The notes under the pieces are model-generated. The model was not told the DNA's origin and searched no databases. It saw only the letters and a program-made list of their open reading frames with translations. A stretch of DNA of 64,000 bases, taken from assembly GCF_003003795.1 (NCBI RefSeq), contig NZ_PVWK01000121.1:1-64000 (forward strand), in the 5' to 3' direction. Positions 9,231 to 17,802 of this stretch are shown piece by piece. The DNA comes from Stenomitos frigidus ULC18. Lineage in GTDB: Bacteria > Cyanobacteriota > Cyanobacteriia > Leptolyngbyales > Leptolyngbyaceae. A program made the translations under genes and the position numbers. The stretch's first letter is position 1. Every line of letters begins with the position of its first letter.

Positions 9231-10229
9231 TCACTCAGAGGTTTGATCCAAAAACAACTCTTCAGAAGGAATCCAATTTCTTGCATAGTTATCAGCCATA
9301 ACTAACCAAGTAGAAATTCGTTCTTCGCTAGGCACAATCCTTCCCCAATATTCCTCAAAAAGTGCATCTTCAAGAGTTACAGCAGCAATTCGCATTTCAT
9401 TTTCTATATCAGCAAGTGCTCTCTTGAGATAATTCCCTCCTCTAGAACCGTCTGCTCTTAATGCAACGCTACCAGCAGAAAACAGATCACGAGCTTGCGG
9501 ACAGAGAACACCTCTATAAGTGAGCATATAACTTACAGCATCTGAGTATTTATCTTTAGCCCGCGATGGCTTTACTATTTGAGGGCATAGTATAGCTGCC
9601 TCAGCACGAAGTTGACGCTTCTCTTTCTGATCAAGGTTCATATAGATCTTGACCTGAAGAGGCAAAGAGTGTTCTTGTTCTTCTTTTTCCTCAAGCCACC
9701 ACAGTCGCTCCCCTCGCTTAAGACGTTTTCTTGCGTAAGCCCTTACATGGGTCATTTTTTGTTCGTCTGAAGCTTTGGAGAAAGCTGCATAGGTAGTCCC
9801 CATCCGCTCAAACAGGCTTTCTTCCGCAGTCATCTCGACCTCAAATCTTGGAACATGTGAGGTTCTGACATGCATAACGCAGTCGTCATACCTCCCCCAT
9901 CTAACTTCTGGCTCACCTCCCATTTTCCCAAAAATTAAGTAAATATGCTCAACAGATAAATCGCGCATACCTTCAAATATGCTGTTTGCGATGCTTCTCC
10001 ATGTATCGTTTGTTGTAAATTTAACCTCTATACCAAACTCACCTAGTGGTATATCAGGGAAGATATGAGGATGAGGTTCATAGTTAATGGTTAGACCCAT
10101 CGACGCAAGCGCATTCCTAACTTCGTCCTCAAATTGCTTTGAGGATGTAAACTTGCCACTTGTCATTATTGTTTGATTTAGTCGAGCTGTAACTTCTGAT
10201 ATGACAGCCTCGAATTCATCAATGTTCAT
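9231..10229 (-). CDS. Type II restriction endonuclease
   Basis: The 332-residue protein starts 11 bp inside the end of the C5-methyltransferase gene. It contains a probable PD-(D/E)XK core: PDIPLGEFGIEVKFTTNDTW supplies Asp, Glu and Lys (D...E-V-K), followed by a strand HIYLIFGKM. It should cleave unmodified DNA at the site protected by its partner. The recognition sequence cannot be read from the gene. AT-rich composition, rare HIP1 palindromes and codon use unlike neighbours indicate horizontal acquisition. The C-terminal half is unrecognised and may recognise DNA. Confidence 0.8.
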   Translation of the reverse strand: MNIDEFEAVISEVTARLNQTIMTSGKFTSSKQFEDEVRNALASMGLTINYEPHPHIFPDIPLGEFGIEVKFTTNDTWRSIANSIFEGMRDLSVEHIYLIFGKMGGEPEVRWGRYDDCVMHVRTSHVPRFEVEMTAEESLFERMGTTYAAFSKASDEQKMTHVRAYARKRLKRGERLWWLEEKEEQEHSLPLQVKIYMNLDQKEKRQLRAEAAILCPQIVKPSRAKDKYSDAVSYMLTYRGVLCPQARDLFSAGSVALRADGSRGGNYLKRALADIENEMRIAAVTLEDALFEEYWGRIVPSEERISTWLVMADNYARNWIPSEELFLDQTSE

Positions 10230-11238
10230 TTAGTGCAGCAAGTACAGCCTTGCCAATATGCCATGATAGAACGGGCGGAACAGCATTACCGATTTGCCTC
10301 TCTGTTTCTCGAAGCTTAGACTGAAAAATAAACTTATCCGGAAAAGACTGAATACGTGCCGCCTCCCGCATAGAAATTCTCCTTGTTTGATTGTAGTGGA
10401 ACTGTATGTTCCCGTGGCATTCTGCGCGTATTGTGTAGCCTGGTCTGTCGGCTTTCAAGCATCTGTCGCCTTGCTCGGGGCTTCGGTTTGCTTTGCTCCA
10501 AATATGATTTACTGATTCATCCTCTGGCATTTTCTCTAAGTCAGCTATCGCCTGTTGAGCTGTAATATGCTCACTTTTTGAAAGAACTGCCTTTGGAGGC
10601 TCAAAATTTATTCCTGGTTGTGTTCCTATAATAAAAACTCTATCTCTAGTTTGAGGAACTCCAAAGTCTGCTGCGTGATAGAGTTTGTAATCAACTTTGT
10701 AGCCAATGCTTGAAAAGTCTGATATAACTTTTTCCAAAGACACTTTGTTATTTTTCATAAGCAGTCCTTTCACATTTTCGGCTACAAATATTTTTGGTTC
10801 TAGCCTTCGTACTGCTTCAACCATTGCTTTGTAAAGCCCACTTCTACTACCGCCAACACCAGCCTGTTTACCATTTACAGATATATCTTGACAAGGAAAG
10901 CCACCAACAATTACGTCAGCAGTCTTAGGCATAGTACTCATTAGATCCCAAATATCACCACAAACTATTTCTTTACCAAGATTATGCTTGTAACTTCTGC
11001 AAGCAAACTCATTGATGTCATTTGCCCACACAATATCGAAAGCGAGGCGTTTATACCATTTATCTAAAAATCTAAACCCGCCAGATATACCTAAATCCAT
11101 ACCGCCGCAACCAGAGAAAAGAGAAACGACGCTTGCTCGCGCTGGTTTAATGCGAAGCACTCTTTGCACTTGCCGCGAACCACTCAATGGTAAAACATCA
11201 GCAAAGCTCGGCTTACCCATCCCTACGTCGTTCAACAT
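10219..11238 (-). CDS. DNA (cytosine-5) methyltransferase of an RM system
   Basis: The 339-residue enzyme has the ordered C5-methyltransferase motifs. Motif I is VVSLFSGCGGMDLG (SAM binding), motif IV GGFPCQDIS with the catalytic Cys, motif VI ENVKGLL, motif VIII QTRDRVFIIG and motif X QIGNAVPP. It transfers methyl to cytosine C5 and protects host DNA from the restriction enzyme encoded next. The ATG at 11238 is used. Overlap with the endonuclease gene (10219-10229) implies translational coupling, with the methyltransferase made first, as expected for safe establishment. Base composition again looks foreign. Confidence 0.95.
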   Translation of the reverse strand: MLNDVGMGKPSFADVLPLSGSRQVQRVLRIKPARASVVSLFSGCGGMDLGISGGFRFLDKWYKRLAFDIVWANDINEFACRSYKHNLGKEIVCGDIWDLMSTMPKTADVIVGGFPCQDISVNGKQAGVGGSRSGLYKAMVEAVRRLEPKIFVAENVKGLLMKNNKVSLEKVISDFSSIGYKVDYKLYHAADFGVPQTRDRVFIIGTQPGINFEPPKAVLSKSEHITAQQAIADLEKMPEDESVNHIWSKANRSPEQGDRCLKADRPGYTIRAECHGNIQFHYNQTRRISMREAARIQSFPDKFIFQSKLRETERQIGNAVPPVLSWHIGKAVLAALNEH

Positions 11239-11417
11239 GCTACTTAACTGAACCCACCTTACTTAATAGAGGCGATAATAGTACAAAAAGTGAGTCAGGG
11301 GGCAAAACCATCATTTATTTATACGCTCAAGAGCGACCCTCCTTAGAAAGCTAAATACTTACAGAATCGCGATTTTTTATGAATGCTATTCTTTACCCAA
11401 ACATAGCGATCGCCCCT

Positions 11418-13391
11418 TCACACCTTCACCACAACACCTTTACTTTCTACAGCCGATCGCCCCACAGCACACAAAGCATAGGTTCCTGACGGCAGGGTAG
11501 TTTTTGTCGTTGCAACGGGAAGAATCTGTTGCAATGTCCAGTTTGTACCGTTTTGCTGGTAGAGTGACCAGCCGCGAATGTCTTGGGTGGAGGCATTCCA
11601 GATCAGCGTCCCGTTGCTAGCGTGAACGCCAGTGGGGTTAGCGGGTGGCGTTGAGGTCAGCCAGGGCATAGAAGGAGGAAGGGCGCGGTTGGCGTAGGTT
11701 TCTGTGCGGAAGCGATCGCCAATCCCTTGATGATTTGCCGTTAGTGCTTTTGCGCTAAAAAACACGTTGCCCAGTGCCAGTTGAGGTGTGAGCTGCCGAG
11801 TCAGGTCAATCTGGTTCAGAATTTCGGACAGATCCCACTGGTTGCCGCTCAAGGCACCCAAATTGTTACCAGGGTAAAGATGTCGCTGTTTGGGGTTGTT
11901 GTCCGTCCACCAGCGCAGCAAGATGGGATAGCTTTGTGCCGTCGCATCAATCCGCCAGTAAAGCTGAGGCGAAAGGTAATCCACCCAACCTTCCTGCAAC
12001 CATTTGAGGGAATCGGCATAAAGCTGGTTGTAGGCATCCAGTCCCTGGATTTGCGGCGGCTGACCAGGACGATAAATACCAAACGGGCTGATGCCAAATT
12101 TGACGTGTGGTTTTGCGGCACGAATGCTCGTAAAAAGACGTTGAATGAGGCGATTCACATTGTCTCGTCGCCAGTCTGCCAGAGACAGCGAACCACCACC
12201 CGTTTTGTACGCCTGATAGGTTTTGTCATCGGGGAAGGTTTGTCCGGCGATCGGGTACGGGTAAAAATAATCATCCAGATGAATGCCATCCACATCGTAC
12301 CGACGCACCACATCGAGAATGACATTCGTGGTGCGGTCTTGCACCACCTTTGCGCCAGGGTCCATCCAAAGCTGCTTATCCCAGCGGTACACCACATCGG
12401 GGTTCGTCACCGCCATATGCGGGCTGACATTGACGATGCGTTCAGACGTGCGGGCGCGGTAGGGATTAAACCAGGCGTGCAGTTCAATATTGCGCTGATG
12501 GGCTTGAGCGATCGCAAACTCCAGGGGATCATAAAACGGGTCTGGTGCTTTGCCCTGTGTGCCCGTCAGCCAGAAACTCCAGGGTTCCAGCGACGATCGG
12601 TAAAGCGCATCGCCTTCGGGGCGCACCTGTAAGATCAGCGCATTCAAGTTCAACGCCTGCATGCGATCCAGAATGCCGATCAGTTCTGCCTGCTGCTGCT
12701 GAGTGGAAAGCCCTGCCTTAGAGGGAAAATCGCCATTCCAAACACAGGCAACCCAGGCAGCACGAAATTCTCGTGTGTGCGACACGCTTACTGTTTTCAC
12801 CCATGGCACGATCGCGCTGGAGTCGATCGCAGGTGCCTTCCCTAGCGCAACCAAACATTGATAGACAAAGGCGGCAATTTCAGCGCGAGTAGCAGGTTGG
12901 GTGGGTCGCAGTCGGCGCAAATCAGGATGGTTAACGACGATTTCGTTCGCCGTGGCTGCCGCGATCGCGTCGATCGCCCAACCCGCAATCTGAGCACTGT
13001 CTTGATAAAGCTCTGCTAGTGTCACAGAAGACTCCGACGGCAAACCCAGCCCACCGATTAACGCTGACAATGCCTGCACTCTCGGAATGTTTTCATTCGG
13101 GCGGAACTGCTGTCCCGGATAGCCGGTTAAAAAGCCACCTTCGTACGATCTACGAATGGCACCGGCTGCCCAATGAGTTGTCGGTACATCAACAAACGGC
13201 ACGTAGGGACGGGTAGCAGACGGGCTAAACGCCGCTTGCAAAACAGAGGCAAACTCTGCCCGACTCATCGCGCGTTCGGGACGAAACGACCCATCTTCAA
13301 AGCCGCGCATGATGTTGCGTTGCGCCAACCCTTCAATAAAGGGACGCGCCCAATGGGTTTGAGTATCAGGGAAACCAGAAGAAGCGACCAT
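11418..13391 (-). CDS. SLH-domain family 10 glycosyl hydrolase-like protein (GHL10/DUF187)
   Basis: The 657-residue protein starts with three SLH repeats (about residues 1-190; for example FIEGLAQRNIMRGFEDGSFRPE and GGFLTGYPGQQFRPNENI). A GHL10 TIM-barrel follows (about 208-530), with AAWVACVWNGDFPSKAG, HAWFNPYRAR, DGIHLDDYFYPYP and ISPFGIYRP. A fibronectin-like C-terminal tail ends it. SLH domains bind cell-wall polymers, so a cell-surface glycan hydrolase is inferred. No N-terminal signal peptide is visible before the first SLH repeat, which is odd for a surface protein. I chose ATG at 13391; a TTG at 13400 is also in frame. Confidence 0.87.
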   Translation of the reverse strand: MVASSGFPDTQTHWARPFIEGLAQRNIMRGFEDGSFRPERAMSRAEFASVLQAAFSPSATRPYVPFVDVPTTHWAAGAIRRSYEGGFLTGYPGQQFRPNENIPRVQALSALIGGLGLPSESSVTLAELYQDSAQIAGWAIDAIAAATANEIVVNHPDLRRLRPTQPATRAEIAAFVYQCLVALGKAPAIDSSAIVPWVKTVSVSHTREFRAAWVACVWNGDFPSKAGLSTQQQQAELIGILDRMQALNLNALILQVRPEGDALYRSSLEPWSFWLTGTQGKAPDPFYDPLEFAIAQAHQRNIELHAWFNPYRARTSERIVNVSPHMAVTNPDVVYRWDKQLWMDPGAKVVQDRTTNVILDVVRRYDVDGIHLDDYFYPYPIAGQTFPDDKTYQAYKTGGGSLSLADWRRDNVNRLIQRLFTSIRAAKPHVKFGISPFGIYRPGQPPQIQGLDAYNQLYADSLKWLQEGWVDYLSPQLYWRIDATAQSYPILLRWWTDNNPKQRHLYPGNNLGALSGNQWDLSEILNQIDLTRQLTPQLALGNVFFSAKALTANHQGIGDRFRTETYANRALPPSMPWLTSTPPANPTGVHASNGTLIWNASTQDIRGWSLYQQNGTNWTLQQILPVATTKTTLPSGTYALCAVGRSAVESKGVVVKV

Positions 13392-13444
13392 ACGCAGCAA
13401 TTTTTGAGTTCATTATCCTCCAAAGCTTGCGCAGAAACCTTCAC

Positions 13445-13511
13445 AGAAACCGGGTTTCTTACAAGACGATGCTGTTTAAACAAGCAGGTTGTTTTCAGAA
13501 ACCCGGTTTCT
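13445..13511. repeat. Paired AGAAACC(C/G)GGTTTCT palindromes, copy 1
   Basis: Two 15-base near-palindromes, AGAAACCGGGTTTCT at 13445-13459 and its inverted form AGAAACCCGGTTTCT at 13497-13511, flank a 37-base centre. The element lies between the nfi and GHL10 genes. The same arrangement recurs at 14836-14903. Confidence 0.85.
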
Positions 13512-13512
13512 A

Positions 13513-14235
13513 CTACAAATCTAGAGACATCTGTTGCGGCGATGATTCATCTGGCGGTGCTGGCTGGTCGATCGCTGGACCCGATGCCAACTTGTGAGCA
13601 TGGCGAGTCGTTTCCGGTAGCCGGTATTTGGTGGTGCAGCGCATGACATACGCGATCGCCGTTTCGAGACTCACCCGATGTCCCGGGGAAATATACAGCG
13701 GTTTGGTGCCGGGACGCGTTCTCAACGCCGCACCAATGGTTTCGCCTTTGTGAATCAGCGGTTGCCAACTGCCACGATCGTCCGCCAACTCGGCATGTTT
13801 GCCCACCAGCAGAGATTTTGCCACGCCGATCGCAGGCACATTTGCTAAAAGCCCGATATGGCAGGCAATCCCAAAACGACGAGGGTGAGCGATACCCTGA
13901 CCATCACACAGCAGCAAGTCTGGAATCACCGTAATCTTTGCCAGCGCATCCAGCACCGCAGGCACTTCCCGAAAGGAAAGGAAGCCGGGAATGTAGGGAA
14001 AGGTCGTGGGGCGACGGGCGATCGCCCGATCCTGCACTTGCAAATCGTCCAGATTGAGCACGGCGATCGCGGCACGAGTCACAGTGCCATCGCACTCAAA
14101 GCCCACATCGACACCCGCAACATGACGAATCGTGCTGAAGTCATCGATCGTCACAATATCCTTGCGGAGTGATTGCTGAATAGCGGTTGCCTCTTCTGCC
14201 GTTAGCACCCATTCGTGGCGTTGGATGATGTGCAT
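13513..14235 (-). CDS. nfi: Endonuclease V (deoxyinosine 3'-endonuclease)
   Basis: The 240-residue protein belongs to the endonuclease V family, which nicks DNA near deoxyinosine in repair of deaminated adenine. Acidic metal ligands appear in AGVDVGFECDG, REVPAVLDAL and LLCDGQGIAHPR. HIGLLANVPAIGVAKSLLVG and ISPGHRVSLETAI are further family blocks. The start is ATG at 14235. The coding region ends just after the repeat at 13445-13511 on this strand. It has no visible operon partner; the next upstream gene is a DUF2141 secreted protein. Confidence 0.94.
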   Translation of the reverse strand: MHIIQRHEWVLTAEEATAIQQSLRKDIVTIDDFSTIRHVAGVDVGFECDGTVTRAAIAVLNLDDLQVQDRAIARRPTTFPYIPGFLSFREVPAVLDALAKITVIPDLLLCDGQGIAHPRRFGIACHIGLLANVPAIGVAKSLLVGKHAELADDRGSWQPLIHKGETIGAALRTRPGTKPLYISPGHRVSLETAIAYVMRCTTKYRLPETTRHAHKLASGPAIDQPAPPDESSPQQMSLDL

Positions 14236-14331
14236 GGGGGAAAGAGGGGAGGAGTGAGGGGGGAGGAGTGAGGGGGAGGCAGGGGAAGCAGAGGAAGAAA
14301 GGCGAAAGATACAAGGTGTCGGGTGAATGGG

Positions 14332-14799
14332 CTACTTTGGGGGTGGGTACTTAATCTTAATTTTGATGGTTTCAGTCGCACCTGCCAGAAGGAAGACGCA
14401 GTCGCCATAGCGGGTGAGATCTTGGCGAGTGATGGGATTGTTGGAGAAGCCGTAGCCTTCGGTGGGGATGCCCTTAGTGTTGCGGTTGAGGACGCGATCG
14501 CCATTCAGATCTTGAAAGACAGCAATGGCATAGCTACCCGATGCAACATCTTTGAGCGTGATTTTGAGCGGATCTTCGGTAATCTTGATGCATCGACGTA
14601 CGACGGCATTCTTATCGTTGTCAGGAAAGTCGAAACTGCTGGAGAAAAGCTTGAAGCAGAGTTCACCTTTCTGATTTTTCAAGCCATCAATTTCAATGGT
14701 CAAGTTGCTTTTAAGTTCAGCGCTTGCGATCGGTGCCAGTATCAGGCTGGAAAGTGTTAGTAGGGCGATCGCGTCTATTCTAATTTTTAACTCAAACAT
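14332..14799 (-). CDS. DUF2141 family secreted protein
   Basis: The 155-residue product starts MFELKIRIDAIALLTLSSLI and has a signal peptide cleaved after about IASA. The mature domain (LTIEIDGLKNQKGELCFKLF, then GSYAIAVFQDLNGDRVLNRN, GIPTEGYGFSNNP) is the DUF2141 beta-sandwich, of unknown function. The ATG at 14799 gives a proper signal peptide; a GTG nine codons upstream only adds charged residues before it. Two Cys residues near the middle could form a disulfide after export. It lies next to the repeat at 14836-14903. Confidence 0.82.
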   Translation of the reverse strand: MFELKIRIDAIALLTLSSLILAPIASAELKSNLTIEIDGLKNQKGELCFKLFSSSFDFPDNDKNAVVRRCIKITEDPLKITLKDVASGSYAIAVFQDLNGDRVLNRNTKGIPTEGYGFSNNPITRQDLTRYGDCVFLLAGATETIKIKIKYPPPK

Positions 14800-14835
14800 G
14801 CCGATTCTCTTCACCCTCAAAGACACCTTCTTGAA

Positions 14836-14903
14836 AGAAACCGGGTTTCTGGATGCAACTTACATACTCAAACGACAATTGCTCATGGAGAAACCCGGTT
14901 TCT
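14836..14903. repeat. Paired AGAAACC(C/G)GGTTTCT palindromes, copy 2
   Basis: AGAAACCGGGTTTCT at 14836-14850 and AGAAACCCGGTTTCT at 14889-14903 are separated by 38 bases. Only the ends match copy 1; the centres differ, so the ends define the element. Confidence 0.85.
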
Positions 14904-14918
14904 GCGTCAGCTTGGTTG

Positions 14919-15140
14919 TTACTCTCCTCGCTGTCCGTTCCCACCGTACCGATCCTGAAGGGTTGCTCTTAACTCAGCAATGGCTTGAGCATTGGCGGCA
15001 ATTTGCTGAGCATTTTCCTGTTGAATCTGAACGGTTTCTTGCTGTCGTCGGGCAATCAGCAGCAGGATTTCGTTAATCTGGGCAATCGCAGCGTTATGAT
15101 GGGCGACGGTTTGTTCTAGTGAGGATGATTGATCGGTCAT
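14919..15140 (-). CDS. Small coiled-coil protein
   Basis: The 73-residue product is almost entirely helical, with a coiled-coil pattern (EQTVAHHNAAIAQINEILLL and then QQETVQIQQENAQQIAANAQ). It has no signal peptide, membrane segment or Cys. The ATG start at 15140 and proximity to radA on the same strand (44 bp downstream of its stop) suggest co-transcription with radA. I do not recognise a function. Similar short coiled-coil ORFs are common in cyanobacteria. Confidence 0.6.
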   Translation of the reverse strand: MTDQSSSLEQTVAHHNAAIAQINEILLLIARRQQETVQIQQENAQQIAANAQAIAELRATLQDRYGGNGQRGE

Positions 15141-15184
15141 AGCGTTACCGGCTCAAGATAGACCCATTTTAGGCGGTCTTGCCA

Positions 15185-16798
15185 TTAATCCGTTTCATCA
15201 TCAGTTTGATCTGTGGACTCATTAGTAGCCTTCTTGCCTGCCAGGGCGATCGCAATCGCATCCACGACTCTGGCAACGGGAAAAACCTCAATGCCAAGAT
15301 CCGGTAGCACCTGACCTTTGGGGACGATCGCCTGCTTGAAGCCCAATTTCGCCGCTTCCTTTAGCCGTAGCTCCATTTGCGAAACCGGACGTACTTGTCC
15401 ACCCAAACCCACTTCGCCAATTAGCACCATCCGTGGATCAACCACCCGATCGCGGAAGCTCGCTACCACCGCGATCGCCACGCCCAAATCAGCGGCAGGT
15501 TCTCCCACACTCAAGCCACCGGACGATGCAACATAGGCATCCAGTTTAGAAAGGGGAATCCCCACGCGCTTTTCTAACACTGCCAGAATTTGCAGGAGTC
15601 GATTATATTCAATTCCAGTCGTCGATCGTCGAGGTGAACTGTAGCTGGTCGGACTCACCAGCGCTTGCAACTCAACGACAATCGGGCGTGTCCCTTCGCA
15701 AGCAACGATCGTTGCGCTACCCGACGAGAACTCATCCCGATTGCCTAAAAAGAGTTCCGATGGATTGAGTACTTCCTGCAAGCCCTGATCCACCATCTCA
15801 AACACACCAATTTCGTGAGTTGCCCCAAAGCGATTTTTCACCGATCGCAGCAATCGATGGCTGGCGAAGCGATCGCCCTCAAAGTACAGCACCGTATCCA
15901 CCAGATGTTCCAGCACCTTGGGTCCCGCGATCGCCCCTTCCTTCGTCACATGCCCTACAATAAAGAGCGTAATATTCTGCCGCTTCGCCATCTGCATCAG
16001 CACCGACGTACATTCCCGCACCTGCGCCACTGACCCCGGAGCCGACGACAACGCACTGAAGTACAGCGCCTGAATACTGTCAATCACTGCTACATGAGGC
16101 TTCAGCGACTCCAACTCGGCGAGGATAGTGTCGAGGTCGGTTTCGGGCAAAAGGTAGAGTTGGGAAGATGGGGTGTCGGGTATCGGGTGTCGGGTGTCGG
16201 GAAGCGTTTTGAGTTTTGAGTTCCGAGCCGCGTCTGATTCCTGACCGCTGACCGCTGCTAACTCCTCTCCCCTGCTTCTCTGCCCCCGCTGCTCCCTTTG
16301 CTCTCCCCTCTCCCCTCTCCCCTCTCCTCCCCTCTCCTCCCCCACCCCCAACCGCTGCGCCCTCAACTTCACTTGCTGGGCAGACTCTTCGGCACAAACG
16401 TAGAGAGTGCGATAGGTTTGAGAGAGTCGATTGGCGGTTTGTAGCAGCAGGGTGGATTTGCCAATGCCTGGATCGCCACCAATCAGCACCAGGGAACCGG
16501 GGACGATGCCGCCACCGAGGACACGATCGAGTTCGCTATAGCCTGAAGACAAACGGGCTTGGGGATGATCGGAGATTTGCGCCAGCGTCAGGGCCGCTTT
16601 GGGTTGAGCAGGTGTTTGGCAAGTGCTACTAGAGCGCCCACCGAGGCGAGCAGCACCGGGACGGGCGGCTGTGTTTGTGACGGGTGCAACCTGTTCTTCG
16701 AGTGAGTTCCAGCTATTGCAGGCGGGGCATTTTCCAAAGTATTGAGAAGACTCTGCACCACATTGGTTACAAACGTAGTGCGATCGCAATTTGGGCAT
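15185..16798 (-). CDS. radA: DNA repair protein RadA with a repeat-derived insertion
   Basis: RadA (Sms) is an ATP-driven branch-migration factor in recombination. The 537-residue product has an N-terminal C4 zinc finger (CNQCGAESSQYFGKCPAC), Walker A GGDPGIGKST, the RadA motif KNRFG and a C-terminal Lon-like domain. The family is usually about 450-460 residues. The excess is an insert of about 60 residues (about 150-212) made of Arg/Gly/Glu repeats and other low-complexity sequence, placed just after RAQRLGV in the ATPase domain. Its DNA consists of intergenic-type tandem repeats. The frame is kept, so the protein may still fold. It is divergent from rpaB. Confidence 0.95.
   Translation of the reverse strand: MPKLRSHYVCNQCGAESSQYFGKCPACNSWNSLEEQVAPVTNTAARPGAARLGGRSSSTCQTPAQPKAALTLAQISDHPQARLSSGYSELDRVLGGGIVPGSLVLIGGDPGIGKSTLLLQTANRLSQTYRTLYVCAEESAQQVKLRAQRLGVGEERGGEGRGERGEQREQRGQRSRGEELAAVSGQESDAARNSKLKTLPDTRHPIPDTPSSQLYLLPETDLDTILAELESLKPHVAVIDSIQALYFSALSSAPGSVAQVRECTSVLMQMAKRQNITLFIVGHVTKEGAIAGPKVLEHLVDTVLYFEGDRFASHRLLRSVKNRFGATHEIGVFEMVDQGLQEVLNPSELFLGNRDEFSSGSATIVACEGTRPIVVELQALVSPTSYSSPRRSTTGIEYNRLLQILAVLEKRVGIPLSKLDAYVASSGGLSVGEPAADLGVAIAVVASFRDRVVDPRMVLIGEVGLGGQVRPVSQMELRLKEAAKLGFKQAIVPKGQVLPDLGIEVFPVARVVDAIAIALAGKKATNESTDQTDDETD
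16160..16350. repeat. Compound low-complexity repeats inside radA
   Basis: On the plus strand this segment holds TCGGGTG-type repeats (about 16171-16200), GAGTTTT repeats (about 16206-16222), a GACCGCTGACCGCTG stretch, and CTCCCCTCTCC repeats (to about 16345). These are the same kinds of sequence seen between genes in this window. Confidence 0.85.
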
Positions 16799-16997
16799 GT
16801 TTGATGATGAGATGTTAAGAGTATGTTCAGAAACGATCGCGCTAACAAGCTAAATATTAAGAAAGTCTGAAGCGCTTTGAGGGAGAGAATTTTAGCGGTT
16901 CAAACTGGGCTGCATCGGCTACTATCTTTGGGTACTATCTTTAATGATAAAGTACAGAAATTAATGATTCTAAAATTAGCTTAAGGAGTCTATCAAC

Positions 16998-17729
16998 TTG
17001 GAAAATCACAAAGAAAAGATATTAGTAGTTGATGACGAAGCAAGCATTCGCCGCATCTTAGAAACGCGCCTCTCAATGATTGGCTACGACGTGGTGACAG
17101 CCGCTGATGGTGAAGAAGCGCTCGACACCTTTCGTAATGCCGATCCTGACCTTGTGGTGCTGGATGTCATGATGCCCAAGCTCGATGGTTATGGGGTTTG
17201 CCAGGAGCTACGGAAAGAATCGGATGTGCCCATCATCATGTTAACGGCCCTGGGCGACGTTGCCGATCGCATCACCGGGTTAGAGCTGGGTGCCGATGAT
17301 TACGTCGTCAAACCCTTTTCGCCTAAAGAACTGGAAGCGCGCATTCGTTCGGTCCTCCGACGCGTCGAGAAAACAGGCACTACAGGCATTCCCAGCTCTG
17401 GTGTCATCCACATCAACAGCATTCGCATCGACACCAACAAGCGCCAGGTTTACAAAGGCGATGAGCGCATCCGTTTAACAGGGATGGAGTTTAGCTTACT
17501 GGAACTGCTGGTCAGCCGCTCTGGAGAAGCCTTCTCACGCTCAGAAATTCTGCAAGAAGTCTGGGGCTACACGCCTGAATGTCACGTTGATACACGCGTT
17601 GTGGATGTGCATATTTCTCGCCTCCGCGCCAAACTCGAAGATGACCCCAGCAATCCCGAACTCATACTGACGGCTCGTGGCACGGGCTACCTCTTCCAGC
17701 GCATTCTTGAACCCGGCGAGACCGAATAA
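16998..17729 (+). CDS. rpaB: OmpR-family response regulator RpaB
   Basis: The 243-residue protein has a receiver domain (about 1-120) with the phospho-acceptor Asp56 in LDVMMPKLDGYG. A winged-helix DNA-binding domain (about 135-235) has the motif VVDVHISRLRAKLEDDP. Its start NHKEKILVVDDEASIRRILE is characteristic of cyanobacterial RpaB (Ycf27). RpaB binds HLR1 sites to control high-light and photosynthesis genes, working with kinase NblS in other species. The start is TTG at 16998, preceded by AAGGAGT at good spacing. No NblS-like gene is adjacent. Confidence 0.95.
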   Translation: MENHKEKILVVDDEASIRRILETRLSMIGYDVVTAADGEEALDTFRNADPDLVVLDVMMPKLDGYGVCQELRKESDVPIIMLTALGDVADRITGLELGADDYVVKPFSPKELEARIRSVLRRVEKTGTTGIPSSGVIHINSIRIDTNKRQVYKGDERIRLTGMEFSLLELLVSRSGEAFSRSEILQEVWGYTPECHVDTRVVDVHISRLRAKLEDDPSNPELILTARGTGYLFQRILEPGETE

Positions 17730-17802
17730 GACCAGACGAGCGATAGGCTTGTATGCCTGGGCTTGTATGCTGGAGGAAGGAACGTCTAATGCTGGGGTGC
17801 CC

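Noticed and set aside
11781-12632. 283-codon plus-strand frame
   Set aside because: It is antisense to the GHL10 barrel gene, whose motifs are clear; a mirror frame caused by codon bias.
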